64,000 nucleotides of DNA from NCBI RefSeq assembly GCF_031458235.1, contig NZ_JAVDYB010000001.1, forward strand, positions 6,266,501 to 6,330,500, in the 5' to 3' direction. The notes under the pieces were generated by a model. That model searched no databases. It had not been told where the DNA came from and saw nothing but the letters and a program-made list of their open reading frames with translations. Positions within the stretch are counted from its first letter, which is position 1. Every line of letters starts with the position of its first letter. The DNA is from Catenuloplanes atrovinosus. GTDB lineage: Bacteria; Actinomycetota; Actinomycetes; Mycobacteriales; Micromonosporaceae. Below, piece by piece: positions 49,626 through 58,392 of the stretch. The translations under genes and the position numbers were made by a program.

Positions 49626-50357
49626 TCAATCCAGGATGGCGGCGAAGCGTTCCTCGGCGAGGTCGAGCTGGTCCATGATGTGCGACTTGGCCTCCGGTTC
49701 CAGCGGGGTGTCGGCGCGTGCGATCAGGTCGCGGAACGTGGGGACCAGGGGGCGGTACTTGCGGGCGCTGGACGTCATCTTCGGCCCCGTGGTGTGGATG
49801 ATGCCGACGCCGTTGTCGGTGAAGTCGCTGACCTTGATGACGCGGGCCCACGGGTCGCGCTCCAGGCTCTCGGCGACGTGCTCGCGGTACTGCTCGTAGC
49901 GGTCGCGGCCGGGGTCATACGCCGGGTTGGTGACGGATCGGACCAGGTCGGCGACGCGCTTGTTGAAGCGGCGGGCGACCTCGGCGAGCGCGGCCTCGGT
50001 GGCGACGTCGTGCGGCTGCGGCTCGGGCAGGCCGGCCAGTTCGCACGGGTGGTCCTCGACCGCGTCGTGCAGCAGCGCCGCGACCAGCACGTCGACGTCC
50101 TCGACGCGGTAGTAGCACATGATCCGCAGCGCGACGCGGAGCAGGTGGTTGAGGTAGGGCTCGCGCACCCGGCGGTCGTCGCGGTGCAGATCGGTGGCGA
50201 GCGTGAGCGCGGCGGTGAGCGCGTTGCGCCGTTCGTCGTCGAAGCGCCCGATCTCGTGGAGGAATCGCTGACGGAGGCCGCGCTCGCCGTACACCTCGGT
50301 GATGGCGTGCAGCGGCATGGTGCGGAGGATCTCGGGCTTCAGGTTCTCGCCGGGCAT
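49626..50357 (-). CDS. HD-domain hydrolase, SpoT/MESH1-like
   Basis: 243 residues from the ATG at 50357; a longer frame exists but lacks a ribosome site. The pattern follows the (p)ppGpp hydrolase domain: REPYLNHLLRVALRIM (His71), VLVAALLHDAVEDHP (His97-Asp98, Glu101-Asp102), ALAEVARRFNKRVADLVRSVTNP and WARVIKVSDFTDNGVGI, corresponding to the K-x-x-D-x-x-x-N motif of SpoT. Mesh1/SAH proteins hydrolyse ppGpp or NADPH. No synthetase, TGS or ACT domain is present, so it would be a stand-alone hydrolase. The sequence is diverged; substrate unproven. Convergent with nothing; starts divergent from the agl operon. Confidence 0.85.
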   Translation of the reverse strand: MPGENLKPEILRTMPLHAITEVYGERGLRQRFLHEIGRFDDERRNALTAALTLATDLHRDDRRVREPYLNHLLRVALRIMCYYRVEDVDVLVAALLHDAVEDHPCELAGLPEPQPHDVATEAALAEVARRFNKRVADLVRSVTNPAYDPGRDRYEQYREHVAESLERDPWARVIKVSDFTDNGVGIIHTTGPKMTSSARKYRPLVPTFRDLIARADTPLEPEAKSHIMDQLDLAEERFAAILD

Positions 50358-50533
50358 GGCGCCCACATATACCCGATATTGCCTGGTCAGGGTAGCCACC
50401 GTATCGGCGCGAACCCACACGAAATCCCACGTTTGCGACGAGAATGGCACTGTGTCGCAGAGCGGTCGTGCGCCCTTTCCAGGTTTCTGAATTGTTACCG
50501 ATCAAGGTTCGCCGACCGCTGGACTAAAGATCC

Positions 50534-50547
50534 TGCAAGCGCTTACA
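50534..50547. promoter_or_regulatory. LacI-type operator upstream of aglE
   Basis: TGCAAGCGCTTACA, with the perfect core AAGCGCTT typical of LacI-family sites (CRE-like). It lies 78 bases upstream of the aglE start and about 3.6 kb from the LacI-family gene of the same cluster, the likely binder. Alpha-glucosides such as maltose would lift the repression (inference). Confidence 0.8.
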
Positions 50548-50624
50548 TGTGAGGACGCCCACAGGAACGGGATCCGGCGAGCGGGCTTCGAGTGCCTCAT
50601 CCGCCGGCTAGGAAGGAGGACGCC

Positions 50625-51965
50625 ATGGCGGTCATTTCCCGACCTCGCCAGGCCCTTGCGGTCGCCAGCGCACTCGGGCTGGTGCTGACCGCCGCCGCGT
50701 GCGGCGGTGGAGGAGACGACGACAGCAGCGCCGGCACCGGCGACTGCTCGGTGTACGACGCATACAAGCACGACGGTACCGAGGTGTCGATCTACGCCTC
50801 GATCCGGGACACCGAGGCGGATCTGCTGGAGGAGTCCTGGGCCGAGTTCAGCGAGTGCACCGGCATCACGATCAAATACGAGGGCAGCGGCGAGTTCGAG
50901 GCGCAGCTGCAGGTGCGGGTGGACGGCGGCAACGCGCCGGACATCGCGTTCATCCCGCAGCCGGGTCTGATCAAGCGCTTCGCCGACTCGGGCAAGCTGA
51001 AGGCCGTCGCCGCGGAGACGAAGACCCAGGCCGAGGCGAACTACTCGGCGGACTGGCTGAAGTACGCGACCGTCAACGGCCAGCTGTACGGCGCCCCGTT
51101 CGGCTCGAACGTGAAGTCCTTCGTGTGGTACTCGCCGAAGACGTTCACCGAGAAGGGCTACAAGGTCCCGACCACCTGGGACGAGATGATCGCGCTGAGC
51201 GACCAGATCGCGGGTGCCGGTGGCAAGCCGTGGTGCGCGGGCATCGAGTCCGGTGACGCGACCGGCTGGCCGGCCACCGACTGGATCGAGGACGTCATGC
51301 TGCGCACGCAGACGCCCGAGGTCTACGACCAGTGGGTCAACCACGAGATCCCGTTCAACGACCCGAAGGTCGCCGAGGCGGTCGACCGGGCCGGCACGAT
51401 CCTGAAGAACGACAAGTACGTCAACGGTGGCTTCGGTGACTCGAAGTCCATCTCGACGACCGCGTTCCAGGAGGGTGGCCTGCCGATCCTCGAGGACAAG
51501 TGCACGCTGCACCGCCAGGCCTCGTTCTACGCGAACCAGTGGCCCGAGGGCACCAAGGTGGCCGAGGACGGCGACGTCTACGCGTTCTACTTCCCGGCGA
51601 TCGACGCGTCCGGCGGCAAGCCGATCCTGGGCGCCGGTGAGTTCACCGTCGCGTTCGCGGACCGGCCCGAGGTCCAGGCCGTGCAGACGTACCTGGCCAG
51701 TGGCGAGCACGCGAACACCCGGGCCAAGCTCGGCAACTGGGTCTCGGCGAACAAGAAGCTGGACATCAACAACGTCCAGAACCCGATCGACAAGCTCTCC
51801 GTGGGCATCCTCCAGGACCCCACGACCGTGTTCCGCTTCGACGGCTCGGACCTGATGCCGGCTTCGGTCGGCGCGGGCACGTTCTGGAAGGGCATGGTCG
51901 ACTGGATCAACGGCAAGGACACCGCGGGCACGCTCTCGTACATCGAGGGCTCCTGGCCCAAGTAG
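50625..51965 (+). CDS. aglE: Alpha-glucoside ABC transporter substrate-binding lipoprotein
   Basis: 446 residues from the ATG at 50625 with GGAAGGAGG upstream. A lipoprotein signal ends LTAAAC (Cys26) followed by a Gly/Asp linker. The mature protein is a family 1 extracellular solute-binding protein with the AglE-type opening EVSIYASIRDTEADLLEESWAEFSECTGI and RVDGGNAPDIAFIPQPGL, then YGAPFGSNVKSFVWYSPKTF and the C-terminal GTFWKGMVDWING. It captures alpha-glucosides outside the membrane for the two permeases that follow. First gene of the agl operon, behind a LacI-type operator; a hairpin after it probably tunes the downstream genes. Confidence 0.94.
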   Translation: MAVISRPRQALAVASALGLVLTAAACGGGGDDDSSAGTGDCSVYDAYKHDGTEVSIYASIRDTEADLLEESWAEFSECTGITIKYEGSGEFEAQLQVRVDGGNAPDIAFIPQPGLIKRFADSGKLKAVAAETKTQAEANYSADWLKYATVNGQLYGAPFGSNVKSFVWYSPKTFTEKGYKVPTTWDEMIALSDQIAGAGGKPWCAGIESGDATGWPATDWIEDVMLRTQTPEVYDQWVNHEIPFNDPKVAEAVDRAGTILKNDKYVNGGFGDSKSISTTAFQEGGLPILEDKCTLHRQASFYANQWPEGTKVAEDGDVYAFYFPAIDASGGKPILGAGEFTVAFADRPEVQAVQTYLASGEHANTRAKLGNWVSANKKLDINNVQNPIDKLSVGILQDPTTVFRFDGSDLMPASVGAGTFWKGMVDWINGKDTAGTLSYIEGSWPK

Positions 51966-51973
51966 GGCACCCC

Positions 51974-52008
51974 ATCCGGGCCGGGCGCGCTGAGCGTCCG
52001 GCCCGGAT
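51974..52008 (+). terminator. Intercistronic hairpin after aglE
   Basis: ATCCGGGCCGG pairs with CCGGCCCGGAT around a GCGCGCTGAGCGT-containing loop. No T tract of note. Position between the binding-protein gene and the permeases is typical of partial terminators or mRNA-stabilising stems that raise binding-protein levels. Confidence 0.75.
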
Positions 52009-52059
52009 CTCTATTCCGGTACCGAAACACCCCGCACGGGTGAGCTCTGGGGAGCGGTG

Positions 52060-53121
52060 ATGAACTTCGACCTCGCCGATCAAGCCGACAAGTTCGTGAT
52101 GCTGCTGGGCGGCCTGGTCGCCTTCGTGGCGCTGGTCGGCGGCCTGCTGCTGGTCCTGGACGTGATCCCGACCAGGCTGGCCGAGCGCCGGGAGGCCCGG
52201 CTGGCGGCCGCGGCGGACGCCGGCACGCCGATCAGCGTCGCGTCCGTACGCGGACGCGAGGGCTGGCTGGCGTTCGGCTTCCTGGTGCCGGCGCTGCTGC
52301 TGCTGGCGATCGGCCTGATCTTCCCGGCGATCCGCACGACGATCCTCTCGTTCATGAACGGGGACGGCAGCGCGTTCGTCGGCTTCGACAACTACACGTG
52401 GATGTTCGGGCAGCCGGACATCCAGAGCGTGCTGCTGAACACGCTGATCTGGGTGCTCGTGGTGCCGACGCTGGCCACCACGATCGGCCTGATCTACGCG
52501 ATCCTGGTGGACAAGGCGCGCGGCGAGGCGTTCGCCAAGGCGCTGATCTTCCTGCCGATGTCGATCTCGTTCGTCGGCGCCAGCATCATCTGGAAGTTCG
52601 TGTACGCGTACCGGTCAGGCGAGCAGGAGCAGATCGGCCTGCTCAACCAGATCGTGGTCTGGTTCGGCGGCGAGCCGCAGCAGTGGCTGCTGGAGCAGGG
52701 CTCCAAGCTCAACACGCTGCTGCTGATCGTCATCATGATCTGGATCCAGGCGGGCTTCGCGATGGTGATCCTGTCCGCCGCGATCAAGGCGATTCCGGGC
52801 GAGATCGTGGAGGCCGCGCGCATCGACGGCACGAACGCGTGGCAGATGTTCTGGCAGATCACGCTGCCGGCGATCCGGGCCGCGGTGATCGTCGTGGTCG
52901 TCACGATCACGATCGCCACGCTGAAGGTCTTCGACATCGTCCGCACGATGACGAACGGCAACTACGACACCAGCGTGATCGCGAACGAGATGTACAACCA
53001 GTCGTTCCGGTACGGCGAGACCGGCCACGGCTCGGCGCTGGCCGTCTTCCTCTTCGTACTCGTGATCCCGATCGTGATCTTCCAGATCCGGAACATCCGC
53101 AAGCAGCGGTCGGAGGCCTGA
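52060..53121 (+). CDS. aglF: Alpha-glucoside ABC transporter permease (MalF-type)
   Basis: 353 residues; ATG at 52060 or the overlapping GTG at 52057. After an N-terminal helix (FVMLLGGLVAFVALVGGLLLVLDV) and a basic linker come six membrane helices of a binding-protein-dependent permease (WLAFGFLVPALLLLAIGLIFPAI onwards). The EAA loop is EIVEAARIDGTNAWQMFWQITLPAIRAAVIV (about 249-280), which contacts the ATPase. The matching ATPase (MsiK-like) is not in the window; in actinobacteria a shared MsiK encoded elsewhere serves several sugar transporters. Followed by aglG three bases after the stop. Confidence 0.94.
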   Translation: MNFDLADQADKFVMLLGGLVAFVALVGGLLLVLDVIPTRLAERREARLAAAADAGTPISVASVRGREGWLAFGFLVPALLLLAIGLIFPAIRTTILSFMNGDGSAFVGFDNYTWMFGQPDIQSVLLNTLIWVLVVPTLATTIGLIYAILVDKARGEAFAKALIFLPMSISFVGASIIWKFVYAYRSGEQEQIGLLNQIVVWFGGEPQQWLLEQGSKLNTLLLIVIMIWIQAGFAMVILSAAIKAIPGEIVEAARIDGTNAWQMFWQITLPAIRAAVIVVVVTITIATLKVFDIVRTMTNGNYDTSVIANEMYNQSFRYGETGHGSALAVFLFVLVIPIVIFQIRNIRKQRSEA

Positions 53122-53123
53122 CA

Positions 53124-54100
53124 TGACGACTACCAACCCGCCCGCCGCCGCGGTGCCGCTCGCGAAGGCCGACCCCGACCGGCCGCGCACGTCGGCCGGT
53201 CGCGTCCGGCAGAAGCTCTCCACCCGGGTGGCGACCGGCATCGCGCTGGTCATCGCGCTGTTCTGGAGCGTGCCGACGTTCGGGCTGCTGATCAGCTCGT
53301 TCCGGCCGGAGAACGACATCAAGACCAGCGGCTGGTGGACGTTCTTCTCCGATCCGGCGCTGACCCTGGAGAACTACCAGGAGGTGCTGTTCGGCGGCGG
53401 CGCCAGCTCCGGCCAGTTGGCCGGCTACTTCATCAACTCGCTGGTCATCACGATCCCGTCGGTGCTGTTCCCGATGGCGGTCTGCGCGCTGGCCGCGTAC
53501 GCGCTGGCCTGGATCGACTTCCGGGGCCGGGACTGGGTCTACATCCTGATCTTCGCGCTGCAGATCGTGCCGTTGCAGATGGCGCTGGTCCCGCTGCTGC
53601 GCTTCTTCTCGCAGGGCGTGGAGCTGTTCGGCGTGCAGGTGCTGCCGGCCTGGGGCCTGACCGGTGAGGGCCTCTTCATCCAGGTGTGGTTCGCGCACAC
53701 CTGCTTCGCCATCCCGTTCGGCGTCTACCTGCTGCACAACTTCATCTCGGAGCTGCCGCGAGACGTCATGGAGGCGGCCCGGGTCGACGGCGCCAACCAC
53801 CCGAAGATCTTCCGCACCATCGTGCTGCCGCTGATCACGCCGGTGCTCGCGTCGTTCGCCATCTTCCAGTTCCTCTGGGTCTGGAACGACCTGCTGGTCG
53901 CGCTGATCTTCGCCAGCGGCGGTGGCCGGGACACGAACCCGATGACGGTACGGCTGGCGGAGCTGGCCGGCACGCGCGGCAACGAGTGGCAGCGGCTCAC
54001 CTCCGGCGCGTTCGTCTCGATGATCGTTCCCCTGATCGTCTTCCTGTCGTTGCAGCGGTACTTCGTCCGAGGTCTCCTCGCCGGAAGCGTCAAGGGCTAA
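53124..54100 (+). CDS. aglG: Alpha-glucoside ABC transporter permease (MalG-type)
   Basis: 325 residues, the ATG three bases after the aglF stop. Six membrane helices, starting GIALVIALFWSVPTFGLLISSFRP and ending GAFVSMIVPLIVFLSLQRYFVRGLLAGSVKG, a classic MalG C-terminus. The EAA loop is ELPRDVMEAARVDGANHPKIFRTIVLPLITPVLASF. Together with AglF it forms the membrane channel for alpha-glucoside uptake. Confidence 0.95.
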
Positions 54101-54130
54101 CTTTCTCGACAAACAACAGGAACGGGGCAT

Positions 54131-54164
54131 GACGGCCGGTCGCGGGCAGAAGCGGCCGGCCGTC
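54131..54164 (+). terminator. Terminator hairpin after aglG
   Basis: GACGGCCGG (54131-54139) pairs perfectly with CCGGCCGTC (54156-54164). It lies between aglG and the LacI-family gene and probably ends or attenuates the transport transcript. Confidence 0.75.
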
Positions 54165-54198
54165 GTCCTCGGTGCGCCCTTTCGGAGAAGGTGGCGAC

Positions 54199-55212
54199 GT
54201 GACCAGGATCGATGATGTGGCCCGGGCGGCCGGTGTCTCCACCGCCACCGTCTCCCGGGCGTTGCGCGGCCTGCCGATGGTGTCCGAGTCCACCCGCCGC
54301 CGGGTGCTGGACGCCGCGACCCGGCTGGGCTACTCCGCCTCACCCAGCGCCTCCCGGCTGGCCGGCGGCCGTACCGGCGGGGTGGCGGTGGTGGTCCCGA
54401 GGATCACCCGCTGGTTCTTCTCCACCGTGGTCGAGGCGGCGGAGGAGAGCCTGCACGAGGCCGGGTACGACGTGTTGCTGTTCAACCTCGGCGGCAGCGA
54501 GCAGGCCCGGCTCAAGCTGCTGCACACCGGCGCGCTGCGGCAGCGCGCGGATGCGGTCATGCTGATCTCCATGCCGCTGCTGGCCGAGGACTTCGCGGCC
54601 GTGAGCCAACTGGAGCTGCCCGGCGTGACGGTCAGCTCGGGCACGCCGGTGCCGGGCTGGCCGAGCATCCGGATAGACGACGTGGGCGCGGCGCGGAAGG
54701 CGATGGACCACCTGATCGGGCTGGGCCACACCCGGATCGCGCGGATCTGCGGCGAGTCCTCGGACGAGTTGGCGTTCACCACGCACGTGGACCGCCGGCG
54801 CGGCTACCTGGAGGCGCTGACCCGCGCCGGGATAACGCCGGACCCGGCGCTGGAGGTGGAGGGCAGCCTGGACCTGGCCGGCGGCGCGGCCGCGACCGAG
54901 CAGCTGCTGGCCCGCGACGCCGGGTTCACCGCGATCTTCGCGACCTGTGACGAGGCCGCGATGGGCGCGCTGACCACGCTGCGCCGGCACGGCCTGCGGG
55001 TGCCGGAGGACGTGAGCCTGGTCGGCATCGACGACCACGACCTGGCCCCCGCGATCGGGCTGACCACGGTGGCGCAGCCGGCCGCGGAGCAGGGACGCAG
55101 GGCGGTGCAGACGCTGCTGGCGCCGGCCGCCCCGCAGCGCGATGTGCTGCTGCCGACACACCTGACCGTTCGCGAGTCGACGGCGGCGCCCGCCCGCACA
55201 CTTGACGGGTAA
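54199..55212 (+). CDS. LacI family repressor of the agl cluster
   Basis: 337 residues from a GTG at 54199 with GGAGAAGG upstream. The LacI helix-turn-helix is RIDDVARAAGVSTATVSRALRGLPMVSESTRRRVLDAATRLGYSASPSASRLAGGRTGGVAVVVP, including the hinge helix. The effector domain (about 60-330) has the usual FFSTVVEAAEESLHEAGYD, GWPSIRIDDVGAARKAMDHLIGLGHTRIA and IGLTTVAQPAAEQGRRA. The context makes it the alpha-glucoside-responsive repressor acting on the AAGCGCTT operator before aglE. It sits inside the cluster rather than divergently, 98 bases after aglG. Confidence 0.93.
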   Translation: MTRIDDVARAAGVSTATVSRALRGLPMVSESTRRRVLDAATRLGYSASPSASRLAGGRTGGVAVVVPRITRWFFSTVVEAAEESLHEAGYDVLLFNLGGSEQARLKLLHTGALRQRADAVMLISMPLLAEDFAAVSQLELPGVTVSSGTPVPGWPSIRIDDVGAARKAMDHLIGLGHTRIARICGESSDELAFTTHVDRRRGYLEALTRAGITPDPALEVEGSLDLAGGAAATEQLLARDAGFTAIFATCDEAAMGALTTLRRHGLRVPEDVSLVGIDDHDLAPAIGLTTVAQPAAEQGRRAVQTLLAPAAPQRDVLLPTHLTVRESTAAPARTLDG

Positions 55213-55248
55213 CGGAACGGAACTCTCAACACCGGAACGGAGAAGGCC

Positions 55249-56913
55249 CTGAACACGCAGCCGAACAAGCAAACGGGCAGCGAGTGGTGGCGGCACGCCG
55301 TGATCTACCAGGTCTATCCCCGGTCCTGGGCGGACAGCGACGGCGACGGCCTCGGTGACCTGCCCGGCATCACCGGCCGGCTGGACCACCTGGTGGAGCT
55401 GGGCGTGGACGCGCTCTGGCTGTCCCCGTTCTATCCGTCGCCGCAGGCGGACGCGGGGTACGACGTGGCCGACTACCGCGACGTGGACCCGATCTTCGGG
55501 CAGCTGGAGGACGCGGACAAGCTCGTCGCCGAGGCGCACGCGCGCGGCCTGAAGCTCATCGTCGACCTGGTGCCGAACCACACGTCCAGCGAGCACGTGT
55601 GGTTCCGGGAGGCGCTGGCGTCGCCGCCGGGCAGCGAGGCGCGCGACCGGTACATCTTCCGGGACGGCAAGGGGCCGAACGGCGACCAGCCGCCGAACGA
55701 CTGGAGCGCGGTCTTCGGCGGGTCGGCGTGGCAGCGGATCACCGAGGCGGACGGCACGCCGGGCCAGTGGTACCTGCACCTGTTCGACCCCGCGCAGCCG
55801 GACCTGAACTGGGACAACCCGGAGATCCGGGCGGACTTCGTGAAGACGCTGCGGTTCTGGCTGGACCGGGGCGTGGACGGGTTCCGGGTGGACGTGGCAC
55901 ACGGGCTGATCAAGCAGCGGGACCTGGCCAACTGGCACTACCCGATCCACGGCGCGACCGGCGACGGCGTCGAGGGGCGGCGCGCGCCGATGTGGGACCA
56001 GGACGAGGTGCACGAGGTCTACCGGCAGTGGCGCGCGGTGCTCGACGAGTACGAGGGCGAGCGAATCCTGGTGGCGGAGGCGTGGGTGCAGCCGGCCGAG
56101 CGGCTGGCCGCGTACGTGCGCCCGGACGAGATGCACCAGGCGTTCAACTTCGAGTACCTGGAGGCGCACTGGACCGCGCCGGACCAGCGCTCGGTGATCT
56201 CCCGCTCGCTGGCCGCCAACGGCGCGGTGGGCGCGCCGACCACCTGGGTGCTGTCCAACCACGACGTGCTGCGGCACGCGTCCCGGCTGGGCCTGCCGAT
56301 CGGCACGCCGCGCCCGGACGGCATCGGCATCGGCGACCCGCAGCCGGACCCGGCGCTGGGCCTGCGCCGCGGCCGGGCGGCCACGCTGCTGATGCTGAGC
56401 CTGCCCGGCGGCGCCTACCTCTACCAGGGTGAGGAGCTGGGCCTGCCGGAGCACATGACGATGCCGGACGAGGCGCGCCAGGACCCGACGTGGGAGCGGT
56501 CCGGGCACTCCCGGCGCGGCCGGGACGGCTGCCGGGTGCCGATCCCGTGGGAGGCGGACGCGCCGTCGTACGGCTTCGGGCCGACGGACGCGAGCTGGCT
56601 GCCGCAGCCGGAGCTGTGGGCGGAGTACGCGCTGGACCGCCAGCGCGGCGTGCCCGGCAGCACCTACGAGCTGTACCGGGAGGCGCTGCGCCGCCGCCGC
56701 GAGCTCGGCCTGGGCAGCGGCGACCTGGCCTGGGACGAGGCGCTCACCGGCGAGACCGCGCTGTCGTTCGTCAACGGCGGCGTGCGGGTGGTGACCAACT
56801 TCGGGCCGGGCGACGTGGAGCTGCCGGCCGGCGCCGAGGTGATACTCACCAGCCACCCGCTGGAGACGCCGGGGCGCCTGCCGTCCGACGTGACCGTCTG
56901 GCTGCGCGCCTAG
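55249..56913 (+). CDS. aglA: GH13 alpha-glucosidase, apparent CTG start
   Basis: About 554 residues. The conserved N-terminus SEWWRHAVIYQVYPRSWADS requires a start upstream of the GTG at 55300. The only candidate between the in-frame TAA at 55210 and that point is CTG at 55249, with GGAGAAGG just upstream. Amylase-family motifs: DLVPNHTS (motif I), GFRVDVAHGL with the nucleophile Asp (II), ILVAEAW with the acid/base Glu (III) and VLSNHDVLRH (IV). It hydrolyses alpha-1,4/1,6-glucosides such as maltose or isomaltose inside the cell after uptake by AglEFG. Cytoplasmic, no signal peptide. Last gene of the cluster, 36 bases after the repressor gene. Confidence 0.93.
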   Translation: MNTQPNKQTGSEWWRHAVIYQVYPRSWADSDGDGLGDLPGITGRLDHLVELGVDALWLSPFYPSPQADAGYDVADYRDVDPIFGQLEDADKLVAEAHARGLKLIVDLVPNHTSSEHVWFREALASPPGSEARDRYIFRDGKGPNGDQPPNDWSAVFGGSAWQRITEADGTPGQWYLHLFDPAQPDLNWDNPEIRADFVKTLRFWLDRGVDGFRVDVAHGLIKQRDLANWHYPIHGATGDGVEGRRAPMWDQDEVHEVYRQWRAVLDEYEGERILVAEAWVQPAERLAAYVRPDEMHQAFNFEYLEAHWTAPDQRSVISRSLAANGAVGAPTTWVLSNHDVLRHASRLGLPIGTPRPDGIGIGDPQPDPALGLRRGRAATLLMLSLPGGAYLYQGEELGLPEHMTMPDEARQDPTWERSGHSRRGRDGCRVPIPWEADAPSYGFGPTDASWLPQPELWAEYALDRQRGVPGSTYELYREALRRRRELGLGSGDLAWDEALTGETALSFVNGGVRVVTNFGPGDVELPAGAEVILTSHPLETPGRLPSDVTVWLRA

Positions 56914-56948
56914 GACCGCGACCGCTCGGGGGTACGGACGCGGGGCCG

Positions 56949-58376
56949 TCAGTTGGAGGCTCTGGCCGTACCCTCGGCGGTCCGTGGGTCCTGGTTCGCG
57001 GCGGCCCGGGCCAGGAGCGTGTCGTGCACGTCCGCGATGTCCTTCGGCACGGTCCGCGAGGCCAGCCAGTACATGACGCCGGTCGGCACGAAGAAGAGCT
57101 GGAACAGCGCGAGCCCGGCCGCGTAGTTCAGCGGCGGCGGGAACGCGCCGGCCAGTGCCCGCGCGGCCACGCCGATCAGCACGTTGCCGCCGGCCCGGCC
57201 GAGGCTGTTGACCAGGTTGCCGATGGAGTAGACCGTGCCGCGGTGCTCCGGCAGATTGACGTCGCCGATCAGCGCGAACCAGTTCGGCGAGTTCGCGGAC
57301 GTGAACGCCAGCGCGGTGAACGCGGTGAGCAGGCTCAGCGCCACGGTCGGCTCGGTGACCACGCTGGACAGCACGGCGGCGGCCACCGCGCCGCTGGAGC
57401 CGCCGTTCGGCACGTCGATCCGCATGGGTACGTAGAACAGGATCGCGTAGAACGGGAGCGCGCCGAGCACGCCCACGGCCGCGACCAGCGCCCGGCCGCG
57501 CGGGGTGCGCCGCTGGAGGCGGTCGCCGATCACGCCGCCGATGATCGACAGCGCGCCGCCGAGCTGGAACAGCGTGGTGAAGATGGTGCCGACCACGACC
57601 GCGGTGCTGTCGTCGTACCCCTGCGCCCTGGCCCGCTCGGTGAACAGCACCGGCAGCCAGACCAGCGAGCCGAACGCGACCTGCGCGGTGAGCCCCTGCG
57701 CGACCAGCCAGACGTTCGACCGGTTGCGCAGGATGCGGGGCAGGTCGCGGCGGGAGATGCGGTAGTCGTAGTCGGCGGTGTCGGCCAGCTCCGGCTCCGC
57801 CTCGCCGCGCCGGATGTCGTAGGTGAACAGGTACGCCACGGTGGCGACCAGCCCGGCCACGGTCAGCACCACGAACGGGCGCCGCCAGTCCGCGTTGCCG
57901 ACCAGGCCGCCGAGCAGCGTGCCGGTCAGCGACCCGACGCCCTGCGCCAGCCCGAAGAACGCCATCACCAGGCCGCGCCGGCGCGGCGTGATCAGGTCGG
58001 TGACCACGGAAAAGCCGACGGAGGAGACCGCGCCGAGCCCGGCCGCCGCCACCAGTTGGGCGAGCGCGAACATGACGAAGTTGGCGGAGAGCGCGGTACC
58101 GGCCGTGCCGGCGGCCCAGACCAGCGTGCCGGACATCAGCAGCCGCTTGCGGTCGGTGCGGTCCCCGCTGTACGCCCAGGCGACCGACGCCACGGCGCTG
58201 GCCAGGTACGCCACCGAGATGACGCCGGCGATCTCGCCCCGGCCGACGCCGAGCCCGTCGCCGATCCGGCCGTAGAGCGGCGGCGCGATGCCGATCACCA
58301 CGTTGTCCAGCGAGGCGAGCACGACGAAGACGACCACGCTGTACGAGCGGTGCACTCGCCCGCCGCCGCCCCTCAT
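56949..58376 (-). CDS. MFS transporter (spinster/sugar-phosphate-like branch)
   Basis: 475 residues from the ATG at 58376. About 12 membrane helices with motif A-like WAYSGDRTDRKRLLMSGTLVWAAG and GFSVVTDLITPRRRGLVMAFFGLAQGVGSLTGTLLGGLVG. A central loop (about 190-215, DIRRGEAEPELADTADYDYRISRRDL) separates the halves. ANSPNWFALIGDVNLPEHRGTVYSIGNLVNSLGRAGGNVLIG in the second half is typical of solute carriers related to spinster proteins. The substrate is unknown. It converges on aglA with 35 bases between the stops. Confidence 0.9.
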   Translation of the reverse strand: MRGGGGRVHRSYSVVVFVVLASLDNVVIGIAPPLYGRIGDGLGVGRGEIAGVISVAYLASAVASVAWAYSGDRTDRKRLLMSGTLVWAAGTAGTALSANFVMFALAQLVAAAGLGAVSSVGFSVVTDLITPRRRGLVMAFFGLAQGVGSLTGTLLGGLVGNADWRRPFVVLTVAGLVATVAYLFTYDIRRGEAEPELADTADYDYRISRRDLPRILRNRSNVWLVAQGLTAQVAFGSLVWLPVLFTERARAQGYDDSTAVVVGTIFTTLFQLGGALSIIGGVIGDRLQRRTPRGRALVAAVGVLGALPFYAILFYVPMRIDVPNGGSSGAVAAAVLSSVVTEPTVALSLLTAFTALAFTSANSPNWFALIGDVNLPEHRGTVYSIGNLVNSLGRAGGNVLIGVAARALAGAFPPPLNYAAGLALFQLFFVPTGVMYWLASRTVPKDIADVHDTLLARAAANQDPRTAEGTARASN

Positions 58377-58392
58377 GACTCGGGAGGGTAAC

